51,990 nt of DNA from an uncultured Clostridia bacterium (GTDB lineage Bacteria; Bacillota; Clostridia; Christensenellales; UBA1242), in assembly GCA_934754445.1 (NCBI GenBank), contig CAKVHZ010000007.1, positions 1-51,990 of the forward strand. The letters are read 5' to 3'. The translations under genes and the position numbers were made by a program. Positions 26,620-35,061 of this stretch are shown here, one piece after another. Below the pieces are notes generated by a model, which saw only the letters and a program-made list of their open reading frames with translations, had not been told where the DNA came from and searched no databases. Position 1 is the first letter of the stretch, and each line of letters opens with the position of its first letter.

Positions 26620-29409
26620 TTAAATAATTTTATAGATGTTTACTAAATCCATTTGTTTTCGGTCTTTAACTAAAATATTGCCCTTATTTACTCTATTAGA
26701 GTATAAAATATTAGAAGTATCAACAATATAATTTTTATTTTTGTTATCTACAACAAATAAATCATAATCTGTATCAACTAAATCGGCAAAAATTAGCTTA
26801 TCACCAACACTTTCGCCTTTACCTAAACTATAAACTTTTACACCTTTTCTACTTCGAGAAAGTAATTCAAAGTTATTTAATTCAAGTTTTTTACTATAAC
26901 CTTTATTTGTTGCAACTAAAATATCATTTTTAACTGTTTGACTAGCAAAAATTACATAGTCATCATCATTTAAACTAATACCTTTTACGCCTTGAGCAGT
27001 TTTACTAGTTTTAGGAATATCATCGCATTTAGCATATAGCCCCATGCCTAGTTTTGTTATAAAAATAACATTTTTCTTTTCATCAAAAATCTCTAAATTT
27101 ATAACTTCATCATCTTTTAATTTAATGCTACTTGAAATATTTTTTGTAACATTAAATTCACTACCATCGGTCAATTTAACTAAACCATTTTTAGTATAGA
27201 AGATAAATGTTTGTTTATATAGTTTTTCATTTTCTTCAAAAATTTTAACTACTTTTTCTTCTGGGTTAAATCCTACAATTAAATCTTTTAAGAATATGCC
27301 CCTATCTTTAAATCTCGCTTCAATTATTTTATCTACACTTATTTTATAAATATTACCTAAATTTGTAAAAATCAATATGTTTTTATCACTAGAAGTTAAA
27401 ATTATATTTGAGTGAATTTCGTTTAAAGTGCTTTTTTCGTCTATAATTTTTGGATATTTTAAATATGTTTTTTCTGGTATTTTTTTAATTGCTTGTTTTT
27501 CGGTTGTTAAAACATAATAAGGTTTAACTACTTTTATAATATCTTCTTCTTTAATTTCGGCATTCTCTTTAACAATTTCAGTTTTTCTTTTAGAATTAAA
27601 TTTTTTCTTTATTTCTAACATTTCTTCTTTAACAACATTATATTGTAATTTTTCACTATTTACAATTTTTGTAAGTTTGTTAATTAATTTTAGAAGTTCT
27701 GCAATTTCGGCTCGCAATTTTTCAACTTCAAGATTTGTAAGTCTACTTAATCTCATATCCATTATTGCTTGTGCTTGTCTTTCACTTAAGTCATAACGTT
27801 GTTTTAATGTTTGTTTCGCTTCAACTGTAGACGCACTATTTTTAATTATTTTAACTATTTCATCAATGTTTTCTATTGCAATAATTAGTCCGTGCAAAAT
27901 ATGTTCTCTTTCTTTTGCAATATTCAAATCGTAAGTTGTTCGTTTTAAAACAACATCTTTTTGATAACGAGTATAATAACCTAAAATATCTTTTAATGTT
28001 AGTAGTTTTGGTTTTCCATCGGCTATAGCCATCATGTTTATACCAAAAGTTGTTTGTAAGTCGGAATATTTATATAAATAATTAATAATTTTTTGTGGGT
28101 CTGTGCCACCTTTTAAGGTTATTACGCCCCTAACACCTTGTCTACCACTTTCATCTCTTATATCTGTTATGCAAGACAAAGTTTCTTTATTATTTTCTTT
28201 TAATTCATAAATCTTTTGCAAACATTGTGCTTTATTTACACCATAAGGGAATTCAGTTATAACTAAATTGATTTTATCACCCTTTGTAGGTTCAACTTCA
28301 ATTTTTGCTCTTAATATAACCTTTCCTTTACCCGTTTCATATGCTTGTTTAACTTCGTTTAATCCTACAATAACACCACCAGTTGGGAAATCAGGACCAT
28401 GTAAAATATCCATTAATTCATCAACTGTAATATTAGGATTATCTATATATGCTACACAAGCATCAATACTTTCTCCTAAGTTATGGCTAGCAAATTTTGT
28501 TGCAATACCAACCGCAATACCCATGTTACCATTTACTAAAATATTTGGAAAACGGCTTGGCAAAGTGTCTGGTTCTAGTAGTTTATCATCATAGTTTAAA
28601 CTCCATTTAACAGTATCTTTTTCAATATCTTTAAGTAGTTCTAAACTTAATTCTTTTAATTTTGCTTCAGTATAACGATAAGCAGCTGCCCCATCGCCGT
28701 CCATAGAACCGAAGTTTCCATGACCAAAAACTAAAGGTTCACGCATATTGAAATCTTGAGCAAGTTTAACCATGGCATCGTAAACTGAAGTATCGCCATG
28801 TGGATGATATTTACCTATAACATCGCCAACAATTGTTGCTGATTTTCTAAAAGGTTTATCTGGAGTTAAACCTTGTTCATACATATCGTAAATAATTCTT
28901 CTTTGAACTGGTTTTAAACCATCTTCAACTCTAGGAAGTGCCCTATCTAAAATAACATACTCAGAGTAAGGCATCATGGCATCATTCATTACTTGTTTAA
29001 TGCTTTTTAAAATGTTTCCTTCTTCATCATATTCAATGTTGTTATCATCGTCATTAAAGTCACCACCATCAAAGTTGTTATTTTCAAAGTTATTATCATC
29101 AAAATTATCATTAGAAGAAATATTTTCTTGATTATTTTCTTTTTCAAAATCTTCAACTTCAGCATCAACAACATAATCGTTTAAATCTGCAACTTGTTTT
29201 TTCTTTTTATATTCATTTAGTCTTGTTGAAGATTTCTTAACAATTTTATCACTAACTATGTTTTCACTACCTTTGCTTTCAGTTTTTTTAGTTTTAGAAG
29301 TTTTTTTATCTTTTTCTAAAAATAAGTCGTCAAACATCATTTGATTTTTTTGTGGAGTTTTATTTTCTTCTTCGTTATTTTCTTCTAAATCTCTTTCGTC
29401 AAAAATCAT
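26620..29409 (-). CDS. parC: topoisomerase IV subunit A with acidic Asn-rich N-terminal extension
   Basis: This is the DNA-cleaving subunit of topoisomerase IV, which unlinks daughter chromosomes. The core starts near residue 136. YVILDRALPRVEDGLKPVQRRI is the ParC form (GyrA has GRALPDVRDGLKPVHRR). The catalytic tyrosine is Tyr246 (AAYRYTE). At the quinolone positions Thr207 and Asp211 occupy the sites of ParC Ser80 and Glu84. The C-terminal propeller lacks a true GyrA box: ARFKDRG stands where QRRGGKG would be, again ParC-like. Unusual is a charged, Asp/Asn/Lys-rich extension of about 135 residues before the core, making 929 residues in total. The ATG overlaps the parE stop by 4 nt and has an SD. 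Confidence 0.93.
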   Translation of the reverse strand: MIFDERDLEENNEEENKTPQKNQMMFDDLFLEKDKKTSKTKKTESKGSENIVSDKIVKKSSTRLNEYKKKKQVADLNDYVVDAEVEDFEKENNQENISSNDNFDDNNFENNNFDGGDFNDDDNNIEYDEEGNILKSIKQVMNDAMMPYSEYVILDRALPRVEDGLKPVQRRIIYDMYEQGLTPDKPFRKSATIVGDVIGKYHPHGDTSVYDAMVKLAQDFNMREPLVFGHGNFGSMDGDGAAAYRYTEAKLKELSLELLKDIEKDTVKWSLNYDDKLLEPDTLPSRFPNILVNGNMGIAVGIATKFASHNLGESIDACVAYIDNPNITVDELMDILHGPDFPTGGVIVGLNEVKQAYETGKGKVILRAKIEVEPTKGDKINLVITEFPYGVNKAQCLQKIYELKENNKETLSCITDIRDESGRQGVRGVITLKGGTDPQKIINYLYKYSDLQTTFGINMMAIADGKPKLLTLKDILGYYTRYQKDVVLKRTTYDLNIAKEREHILHGLIIAIENIDEIVKIIKNSASTVEAKQTLKQRYDLSERQAQAIMDMRLSRLTNLEVEKLRAEIAELLKLINKLTKIVNSEKLQYNVVKEEMLEIKKKFNSKRKTEIVKENAEIKEEDIIKVVKPYYVLTTEKQAIKKIPEKTYLKYPKIIDEKSTLNEIHSNIILTSSDKNILIFTNLGNIYKISVDKIIEARFKDRGIFLKDLIVGFNPEEKVVKIFEENEKLYKQTFIFYTKNGLVKLTDGSEFNVTKNISSSIKLKDDEVINLEIFDEKKNVIFITKLGMGLYAKCDDIPKTSKTAQGVKGISLNDDDYVIFASQTVKNDILVATNKGYSKKLELNNFELLSRSRKGVKVYSLGKGESVGDKLIFADLVDTDYDLFVVDNKNKNYIVDTSNILYSNRVNKGNILVKDRKQMDLVNIYKII

Positions 29410-31352
29410 TTTTTCTCCTCTATAAAATTATCTATTTTATTAAAATTTGCATTTTGGGTTATATAATTTTTACGGGCTTCAATATCATCACCCATCCAAG
29501 TAGTTATAAATTTTTCAGCTTCTATAGCATCGTCTATTGTAACTTTAATTAGTTTTCGATTTTTAGGATCCATAGTAGTTTCCCACAATTGTTCTGGGTC
29601 CATTTCTCCAAGTCCTTTATAACGCTGAACTTCATAACCCTTACCCAGCGATTTTTTTGCTTCTTCTAAATCGAAATTAGTATAAGCATAAATCACTTTA
29701 TCTTTTTTATAAACTTTATAAAGTGGTGGCATACCCAAATAAACATGACCTTCTTTAATTAGTTGTGGCATATACCTATAAAAGAAAGTTAGCAAAATTG
29801 CTTTTATATGTCCACCATCTTGGTCGGCATCTGATAAGATTATAATTTTATGATATTTTAAACTATTTATATCAAAATTTTCGGCAATTCCTGTGCCTAA
29901 AGCACTAATTATTGTTTGTATTTCTTCATTTTGAAGTGCTTGCTCTAATCGTTTTTTCTCAACATTAAGTGGTTTTCCCCTAAGTGGTAAAATTGCTTGA
30001 AAAAATCTATCACGACCTTGCTTTGCACTTCCACCTGCAGAATCTCCTTCTACAATAAACACTTCATTAAGTTCGGCTTTTCTGCCTGTGCAAGAAGCAA
30101 ATTTTCCTATTAAATTAAAGGTTTCAGCATTGTTTTTGTGCCTAGATAGTTCCTTTGCCTTTTTAACACTTTCTCTAGTTTTTGCTGCTTGTTTTGCTTT
30201 ATTTATTATAATTTCAAAATTCTTTTTGTTTTCGTTTTTTACTAAAAGTTTTTCTAGTTCAGCATACACTATATTTTCTACTTCGCTTTTTGCTTCAGGG
30301 TTACCTAATTTTGCTTTTGTTTGACCTTCAAATTGAACATTTCTCATATTGATAGATAAAACTACCGTTAAGCCTTCTCTAAAGTCATCACCTAGTAAAT
30401 TTGCTTCTTTATCTTTTAAAAAGTTATACTTTCTTGCTGTTTCATTAAAAATTCTAGTTAATGCACTTTTAAACCCAGTTTCGTGAGTCCCACCTTCGTT
30501 AGTTGGAATGTTATTAACAAACGAATAAATATTTTCTACATACTCATCAGTATGAATAAAACTTGCTTTTACTTTTACAATATTACTTTCGCCTTCTAAA
30601 TAAAAAGGATTAGGATATAATTGTTTTTTATTTGCCGTAATATCTAAAACAAAATCTTTAATTCCGCCGTCAAACTTAAATTGTTTAACAAAAGGTTTTT
30701 CATCTCTATCATCAACAAAATTTATAATTAGTCCCTTATTTAAGTAAGCGAGTTCTTTTAACTTATTAAAAATGATTTCTCTATTAAAAGTTAAATCTTT
30801 AAAAACTCTTTTATCTGGTAAAAAATGAACTTTTGTGCCAGTTTCTTTTGTTTCGCCAATTTCTTTTAAATGACTTTTTACAATACCACTTTTTATAACA
30901 CCATTTACTTCTTTACTTTCAAACTCGGCATAGTATATTTTTCCATCTCTTTTAACTGTTACATTAAACCATTCACTTAATGCGTTTGCAACACTAGCAC
31001 CAACTCCATGTAAACCACCAGAATATTTATAATTATCACTTTCAAATTTACCACCAGCGTGTAGTTGAGTATAAACGACTTCAACACCACTTATTTTTAA
31101 TTTTGGATGAATATCTACTGGAACGCCACGACCATTATCTTCTACACTGCAACTGCCGTCTTTATATAAAGTAACCGAAATTTTATTACCATAGCCGTTA
31201 GAAATTTCATCAATAGAGTTATCTATAATTTCCCACAATAAGTGATGATAACCTTTACTTCCTGTTGTCCCTATATACATTCCCGGTCTCATTCTTACAG
31301 CATCTAAGCCTTCTAAAACTTCTATATCTTTTGCATTATAACCTTTAGCCAA
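29406..31352 (-). CDS. parE: topoisomerase IV subunit B (ATPase)
   Basis: ParE is the ATP-binding subunit that works with ParC. The 648-residue protein has the GHKL ATPase motifs (EIIDNSIDEISNG, VEDNGRGVPVDIH, SGGLHGVGASVANALS), the QTK loop (FEGQTKAKLGN), and the Toprim motifs EGDSAGG and LSDADQDGGH. The C-terminal end contains YKGLGEMDPEQLW. ParE rather than GyrB is inferred from its partner, which is clearly ParC-like. The start codon is TTG (31350-31352) with an SD (AGGGGG at 31361-31366) that overlaps the stop of the small gene upstream. That ties it into one unit with the HipA-like pair. Confidence 0.92.
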   Translation of the reverse strand: MAKGYNAKDIEVLEGLDAVRMRPGMYIGTTGSKGYHHLLWEIIDNSIDEISNGYGNKISVTLYKDGSCSVEDNGRGVPVDIHPKLKISGVEVVYTQLHAGGKFESDNYKYSGGLHGVGASVANALSEWFNVTVKRDGKIYYAEFESKEVNGVIKSGIVKSHLKEIGETKETGTKVHFLPDKRVFKDLTFNREIIFNKLKELAYLNKGLIINFVDDRDEKPFVKQFKFDGGIKDFVLDITANKKQLYPNPFYLEGESNIVKVKASFIHTDEYVENIYSFVNNIPTNEGGTHETGFKSALTRIFNETARKYNFLKDKEANLLGDDFREGLTVVLSINMRNVQFEGQTKAKLGNPEAKSEVENIVYAELEKLLVKNENKKNFEIIINKAKQAAKTRESVKKAKELSRHKNNAETFNLIGKFASCTGRKAELNEVFIVEGDSAGGSAKQGRDRFFQAILPLRGKPLNVEKKRLEQALQNEEIQTIISALGTGIAENFDINSLKYHKIIILSDADQDGGHIKAILLTFFYRYMPQLIKEGHVYLGMPPLYKVYKKDKVIYAYTNFDLEEAKKSLGKGYEVQRYKGLGEMDPEQLWETTMDPKNRKLIKVTIDDAIEAEKFITTWMGDDIEARKNYITQNANFNKIDNFIEEKK

Positions 31353-31364
31353 TTTATCTTCCCC

Positions 31365-31685
31365 CTAGTTATTAGATAACCAAAAATTAAATTTATCAAA
31401 ATTAAGTTTACAAAATTTTTCTAAAATTTCATAATCATTTTTACTATTTTCGCCAACTTTTTTTAAAATGTCAGGTCTACAATTAATAAAATCTAAAAAC
31501 TCAGTTTTAAAAAAATTAAAAATTTCTTTACTTTTTAATTTATCGCTATTTCGTAAATTATAATTAATTATCCCAACATAATTTTTTAGTGCTTCTTTTT
31601 CTGTTTCACTTGAATTATAAATATAATAACCATTTTGATAACTTAAACTACCTAATTTAAATTCTTTGTAATATAAATTTATCAT
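31365..31685 (-). CDS. HipA N-subdomain-like (HipS-like) small protein
   Basis: 106 residues. The start INLYYKEFKLGSLSYQNGYYIYN resembles the opening beta strands of HipA (a short vxxxxxxVGxL pattern followed by a second strand ending in Y/F-x-Y). Further on, EIFNFFKTEFLDF, then RPDILKKV, then DYEILEKF parallels VFNFFDNLLPD, VRDRIVKR, PFDLLSEI in HipA subdomain 1. So it looks like the N-terminal subdomain of HipA made as a separate protein, as HipS is in the HipBST systems. It follows the kinase gene by a TAATG overlap and has its own SD. No helix-turn-helix is visible. This assignment rests on pattern similarity by eye. Confidence 0.6.
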   Translation of the reverse strand: MINLYYKEFKLGSLSYQNGYYIYNSSETEKEALKNYVGIINYNLRNSDKLKSKEIFNFFKTEFLDFINCRPDILKKVGENSKNDYEILEKFCKLNFDKFNFWLSNN

Positions 31686-32674
31686 TATTCTTCTCGCTCC
31701 TTTGCAAATTTCATAGATTGCTTACAAATTTCTAAATCTAATTGTTTAACTCTGTCTTTTACACCTAAAAGTAATGTTTCTTTAAAAATTTCAGGTAGTT
31801 TTCGTTTATAAATAGAGCAAATAAAATTTATTTCCGCTTCAAAATCTAATTCTTTAAATTTATCATAAAGTAATTCTAATTTTTTATTCCTTAAAATTTC
31901 TAATGCTAAATTTTCTACTATGTAATCTTCTTCACTACTCCTTGTTTTATTTTTACCCGCAATATAAAATCTCGTTTTTTCTAAAACACCATTTGAATAA
32001 TAATTATTCCCTGTCTTTAATGACGAATTAATTAATGCAATATCTTTTTCACTATAATTTAAAAATAGACAAAATCCGTTATCAAACATAGGTGCTAATT
32101 TTAAAACTTTTTCACCCATTTTATTTTTTTCAATCAACAATTCAATATTGCTTGCATGCCTATCAGTCTGAATTAACAAATAATCCATTAGTGCCATTTC
32201 TTTTAATTCTTGCTCTAAATTTTCATCTATTTTTAAATTATTATCTTCAGCAAAAAACTTACAAATTTTAAAAACTGCATCACAAGAATATTTTACTTTA
32301 TCATATTTGTATTTCTCTTTTAACAATCTTAAAGATACTGTTTCAACAACATTTTTATTCCTAAAATCTTCAACAAGTGTTCCCCAAGATTTATCATCAA
32401 AAGCCCCTTGATAAAATACGCTTTTTACACATTTGAAACCTAAATAATATGAAAGATAACTGGTGAAAACTTCGCCAAAATCTGAGTAATCATATTTAGG
32501 TTCTTTTGAGTTTAAAAATCTATCTGGAAATTTAAAAAGATAACGCTTGTTTTTAGAAATTAGCCAATATTTTTCGCAAATTCCCCCAAGAGCGTTGTCA
32601 AAACTTTGAAAGTTTAGTATTTTACTCTGTAAATCTTTAAATGCTTTTTGTAATGATGAGCCCGAATAATTCAT
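31685..32674 (-). CDS. HipA-like serine/threonine kinase lacking the N-subdomain
   Basis: 329 residues of the HipA/CtkA kinase fold. There is a Gly-rich segment ALGGICEKYWL (near residues 28-38, equivalent to the GAQEK loop of HipA) and a probable ATP lysine, Lys48 (YLFKFP). SDFGEVFTSYLSYYLG follows. The catalytic loop is TDRHASN (Asp171, Asn176) and the metal-binding segment is APMFDNG (Asp198). Family members are toxins or kinases that phosphorylate aminoacyl-tRNA synthetases or other targets; the target here is unknown. The protein begins where HipA subdomain 1 would end, and the missing part appears to be encoded by the next gene. It has a perfect consensus promoter and no SD. No HipB-like gene is adjacent. 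Confidence 0.82.
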   Translation of the reverse strand: MNYSGSSLQKAFKDLQSKILNFQSFDNALGGICEKYWLISKNKRYLFKFPDRFLNSKEPKYDYSDFGEVFTSYLSYYLGFKCVKSVFYQGAFDDKSWGTLVEDFRNKNVVETVSLRLLKEKYKYDKVKYSCDAVFKICKFFAEDNNLKIDENLEQELKEMALMDYLLIQTDRHASNIELLIEKNKMGEKVLKLAPMFDNGFCLFLNYSEKDIALINSSLKTGNNYYSNGVLEKTRFYIAGKNKTRSSEEDYIVENLALEILRNKKLELLYDKFKELDFEAEINFICSIYKRKLPEIFKETLLLGVKDRVKQLDLEICKQSMKFAKEREE

Positions 32675-32680
32675 AAAATT

Positions 32681-32709
32681 ATTATAGTATAATAGTAAAA
32701 AATTGTCAA
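32681..32709 (-). promoter_or_regulatory. consensus promoter of the HipA-like/parE/parC unit, leaderless type
   Basis: Minus strand TTGACA (32704-32709), 17 nt, TATAAT (32681-32686), 6 nt, ATG at 32674. Both hexamers are perfect consensus and no SD separates them from the start codon. Confidence 0.8.
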
Positions 32710-32771
32710 TGCTAAAATTATTTTTATCTCATATAAAATTTTAATAAACATAAAATAATAACGAGGTGAAA

Positions 32772-33803
32772 ATGAAAAAAATAGTTTTTACAGGTGGTGG
32801 CACTGCTGGGCATATTATGCCAAATTTAGCATTAATAGATGAACTAAAAAATAAAGCAAAAGTTTACTATATTGGTAGTAATGGTATGGAAAAAGAAATC
32901 ATTACTAAAACCGATATTCCTTTTTATGAAATTTCTAGCGTTAAATTTAAACGAAGTTTGAGTTTTAGTAATTTGTTAATTCCTTTTAAGTTATTAAAGG
33001 CAATCAAACAAGCAAAAAAGATTTTAAAAGAGTTAAAACCCGACGTTATTTTTAATAAAGGTGGGTATGTTTCACTCCCCGTTGTTTTTGCTGGAAAACA
33101 ACTAAAAATAAAGATAATTTCGCATGAAAGCGATATGACTTTAGGGCTAGCAAACAAATTATGTAAAAACAAAAGTGAAATTATATGCACGAGTTTTGAA
33201 AAAACGGCAGAGAGTTTAAAAAACGGACTTTGGACGGGGTCGCCGATAAGAAATCAAATTTTTAAAGGCAATAAAGAAAATGCTAAAAAATTGTTTGAAA
33301 ATTTTAAACCAAAACCTACCATTTTAGTAGTTGGCGGAAGTTTAGGTAGCAAAATAATAAACGAAAATATAGTTAAATGTTTAGATAATTTAAAAGAATA
33401 TAACATAATTCATTTAGTTGGAAAAAATAATTTAACAGGAATTAAAAAAAACAACTATGTTGAACTTGAATTTAGTAATAATATTGAAGATTTATATGCC
33501 CTAGCCGATTTAGTAATATCCAGGGCGGGAAGCAATGTAATAAACGAGATTTTAGCATTAAACAAATTAAATTTATTAATTCCACTTTCTAAAAAGGCTA
33601 GTCGTGGCGACCAGATTTTAAATGCAAACTACTTTAAAGAAAAGGGCTACAGTAATGTCCTTTACGAAGAAAATTTAACACCCACTACCCTATTAAATTC
33701 TATAAAACAAACTTTTTTAAACAAAAATAAATATTTAAAAAACATGAAAAGCACTAACACAAAACTTGCTAACAAAAAGATTATAGAATTATTGTTAAAA
33801 TAA
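32772..33803 (+). CDS. murG: UDP-GlcNAc:lipid I N-acetylglucosaminyltransferase
   Basis: MurG makes lipid II from lipid I on the inner membrane face. The 343-residue protein has the N-terminal GGGTAGHIMPNLAL motif, VFNKGGYVSLPV, HESDMTLGLANK, VVGGSLGSKIIN and the donor-binding block SRAGSNVINEILALNKLNLLIPLSKKASRGDQ. I choose the ATG at 32772, with GAGGTG as SD (32763-32768). A GTG two codons earlier lies inside that SD. In many bacteria murG sits in the dcw cluster; here it stands alone, divergent from the HipA-like unit and followed by a 269-base gap. Confidence 0.96.
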   Translation: MKKIVFTGGGTAGHIMPNLALIDELKNKAKVYYIGSNGMEKEIITKTDIPFYEISSVKFKRSLSFSNLLIPFKLLKAIKQAKKILKELKPDVIFNKGGYVSLPVVFAGKQLKIKIISHESDMTLGLANKLCKNKSEIICTSFEKTAESLKNGLWTGSPIRNQIFKGNKENAKKLFENFKPKPTILVVGGSLGSKIINENIVKCLDNLKEYNIIHLVGKNNLTGIKKNNYVELEFSNNIEDLYALADLVISRAGSNVINEILALNKLNLLIPLSKKASRGDQILNANYFKEKGYSNVLYEENLTPTTLLNSIKQTFLNKNKYLKNMKSTNTKLANKKIIELLLK

Positions 33804-33908
33804 AATTAAGAAAGAAAAAAGAAAAATATACGATAAAAATTAATATAAAAAATTTAAAAATTATAGAAATATAGTCAACTTAGAAAAATTAATTAAGTTA
33901 TATAAACA

Positions 33909-33930
33909 TTAGGCAAAAAATTTTTGCTAA
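33909..33930 (+). terminator. possible weak terminator after murG
   Basis: A near-perfect palindrome TTAGGCAAAAAATTTTTGCTAA lies about 105 nt past the murG stop. The T tract is inside the stem rather than after it, so function is doubtful. The rest of the gap up to 34023 shows nothing I can support. Confidence 0.25.
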
Positions 33931-34023
33931 GCTATTTAAATTTTTAAAATTATTTAATTCGATATTTTTTGTTTAATTTTGAGCATTATTAAGCAAAAAT
34001 TATATTAATTTATTTTAAAATGT

Positions 34024-34053
34024 TTGATTTTATTATTTAAATTATTGTAAAAT
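34024..34053 (+). promoter_or_regulatory. candidate promoter of the lipoprotein gene
   Basis: TTGATT (34024-34029), 18-nt spacer, TAAAAT (34048-34053), then the SD GGAGGG (34060-34065) and ATG at 34073. Confidence 0.5.
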
Positions 34054-34072
34054 AATATTGGAGGGAAATTAA

Positions 34073-35017
34073 ATGAAAAAAATATTATCAGTTTTAAGCA
34101 TTTGTTTTGTAGTTCTTGCAAGTTTATGCCTATCTGCTTGCGGAGAAAACCAAACTGCAACTAGTGTTATGACTATGAGTGTTAACCCAGAAGTTCAGTT
34201 TGTATTAGACCAAAACAATAAAGTTATGAATGTAACTGCTACAAATGAAGATGGCGAAAAATTAATTGCCAATGTAAATTTTAAAGGCAAAACTGCTGAC
34301 GAAGCATCAAAATTATTTGTTCAAATTTCTACTGAACTAGGTAAAATTAATGTTAACACTAAAGGAACAGAAGTAACTATTAGTATTTCTGCCAAAAGTG
34401 ACACAGCAAAAATTGAAGAACTAAAAACAAAAGTTCAAAATTCAGTAAACCAATATTTTAAAGACAATGGTATTATTGCTGGTGCTAAAGTAGTAAAACA
34501 AGATATTGTTGATGCTATTAACAAATATGGAAAACAAGCCGAAGACTTTAGCAAAAAAACTTTTGAAGAAGCAGTTAACTATGCTAACGAACTTGCTGAA
34601 GATTTAGATAAAATTTCTTACAGCATGCGTAACGATGTTTTGAGTGCTATCGAAATTGTTAAAAATTCATATAAATCTATAATGGATACTTGTGAAAAAA
34701 CAATTAATGATATGCAAGAACTTTTAAAAAATAGCGAATTACCAAAAGCTTTAAAAGATACATATACTAAGCAATTAAATGAAGCAAAAAAACAATTAAA
34801 TGAAACTAAAGCCAAAATCGAAGCAGAAATTGATGCTAAAGTAAAAGAATTCCAAGAATCAAGTAAAGCCGCTTTAGATGCCCTTAAAGCCGAAGTCGAC
34901 AAAACTGTTACTGCCGGCAAAAAGATTGTTGATACTCATAAAAAAGCATTCTTAGAAAATAAAGAAACAATTAAAAAGTTAATTGAAGATTATCAAACAC
35001 AATTAATTAATGCTTAA
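34073..35017 (+). CDS. lipoprotein with RsgI-middle-like domain and long coiled coil
   Basis: 314 residues. A lipoprotein signal peptide ends in LSAC (lipidated Cys at about residue 23). Residues about 30-135 resemble the extracellular middle domain of RsgI-type anti-sigma factors, with MSVNPEVQFVLDQNNKVMNVTATNEDGE and then FKGKTADEASKLF. There is no cytoplasmic anti-sigma domain and no membrane helix other than the signal, so it is not a complete RsgI. Residues about 145-314 are charged, Ala/Lys/Glu-rich helices, probably a coiled coil on the outer face of the membrane. GGAGGG is a strong SD. It is a single-gene unit ending at a very stable terminator. Function is unknown. Confidence 0.85.
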   Translation: MKKILSVLSICFVVLASLCLSACGENQTATSVMTMSVNPEVQFVLDQNNKVMNVTATNEDGEKLIANVNFKGKTADEASKLFVQISTELGKINVNTKGTEVTISISAKSDTAKIEELKTKVQNSVNQYFKDNGIIAGAKVVKQDIVDAINKYGKQAEDFSKKTFEEAVNYANELAEDLDKISYSMRNDVLSAIEIVKNSYKSIMDTCEKTINDMQELLKNSELPKALKDTYTKQLNEAKKQLNETKAKIEAEIDAKVKEFQESSKAALDALKAEVDKTVTAGKKIVDTHKKAFLENKETIKKLIEDYQTQLINA

Positions 35018-35022
35018 AACAC

Positions 35023-35058
35023 AATTAAAAAATGTGCCATTTGGCACATTTTTTAATT
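35023..35058. terminator. strong bidirectional terminator
   Basis: A perfect 16-bp stem with an ATTT loop (35023-35038 and 35043-35058; core ATGTGCC/GGCACAT), flanked by A and T tracts. It separates the convergent lipoprotein and acyltransferase genes. Confidence 0.85.
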
Positions 35059-35061
35059 AAG

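Noticed and set aside
26620..31352. Gyrase (gyrA/gyrB) as the identity of the topoisomerase pair
   Set aside because: The A subunit has the ParC form LDRALPRVEDGLKPVQRR and no GyrA box, so topoisomerase IV fits better; the B subunit alone would not decide it.
33804..34072. Possible small RNA or gene in the gap after murG
   Set aside because: The gap is almost pure A/T with one weak palindrome and the next gene's promoter; no ORF, conserved RNA or convincing structure is seen.
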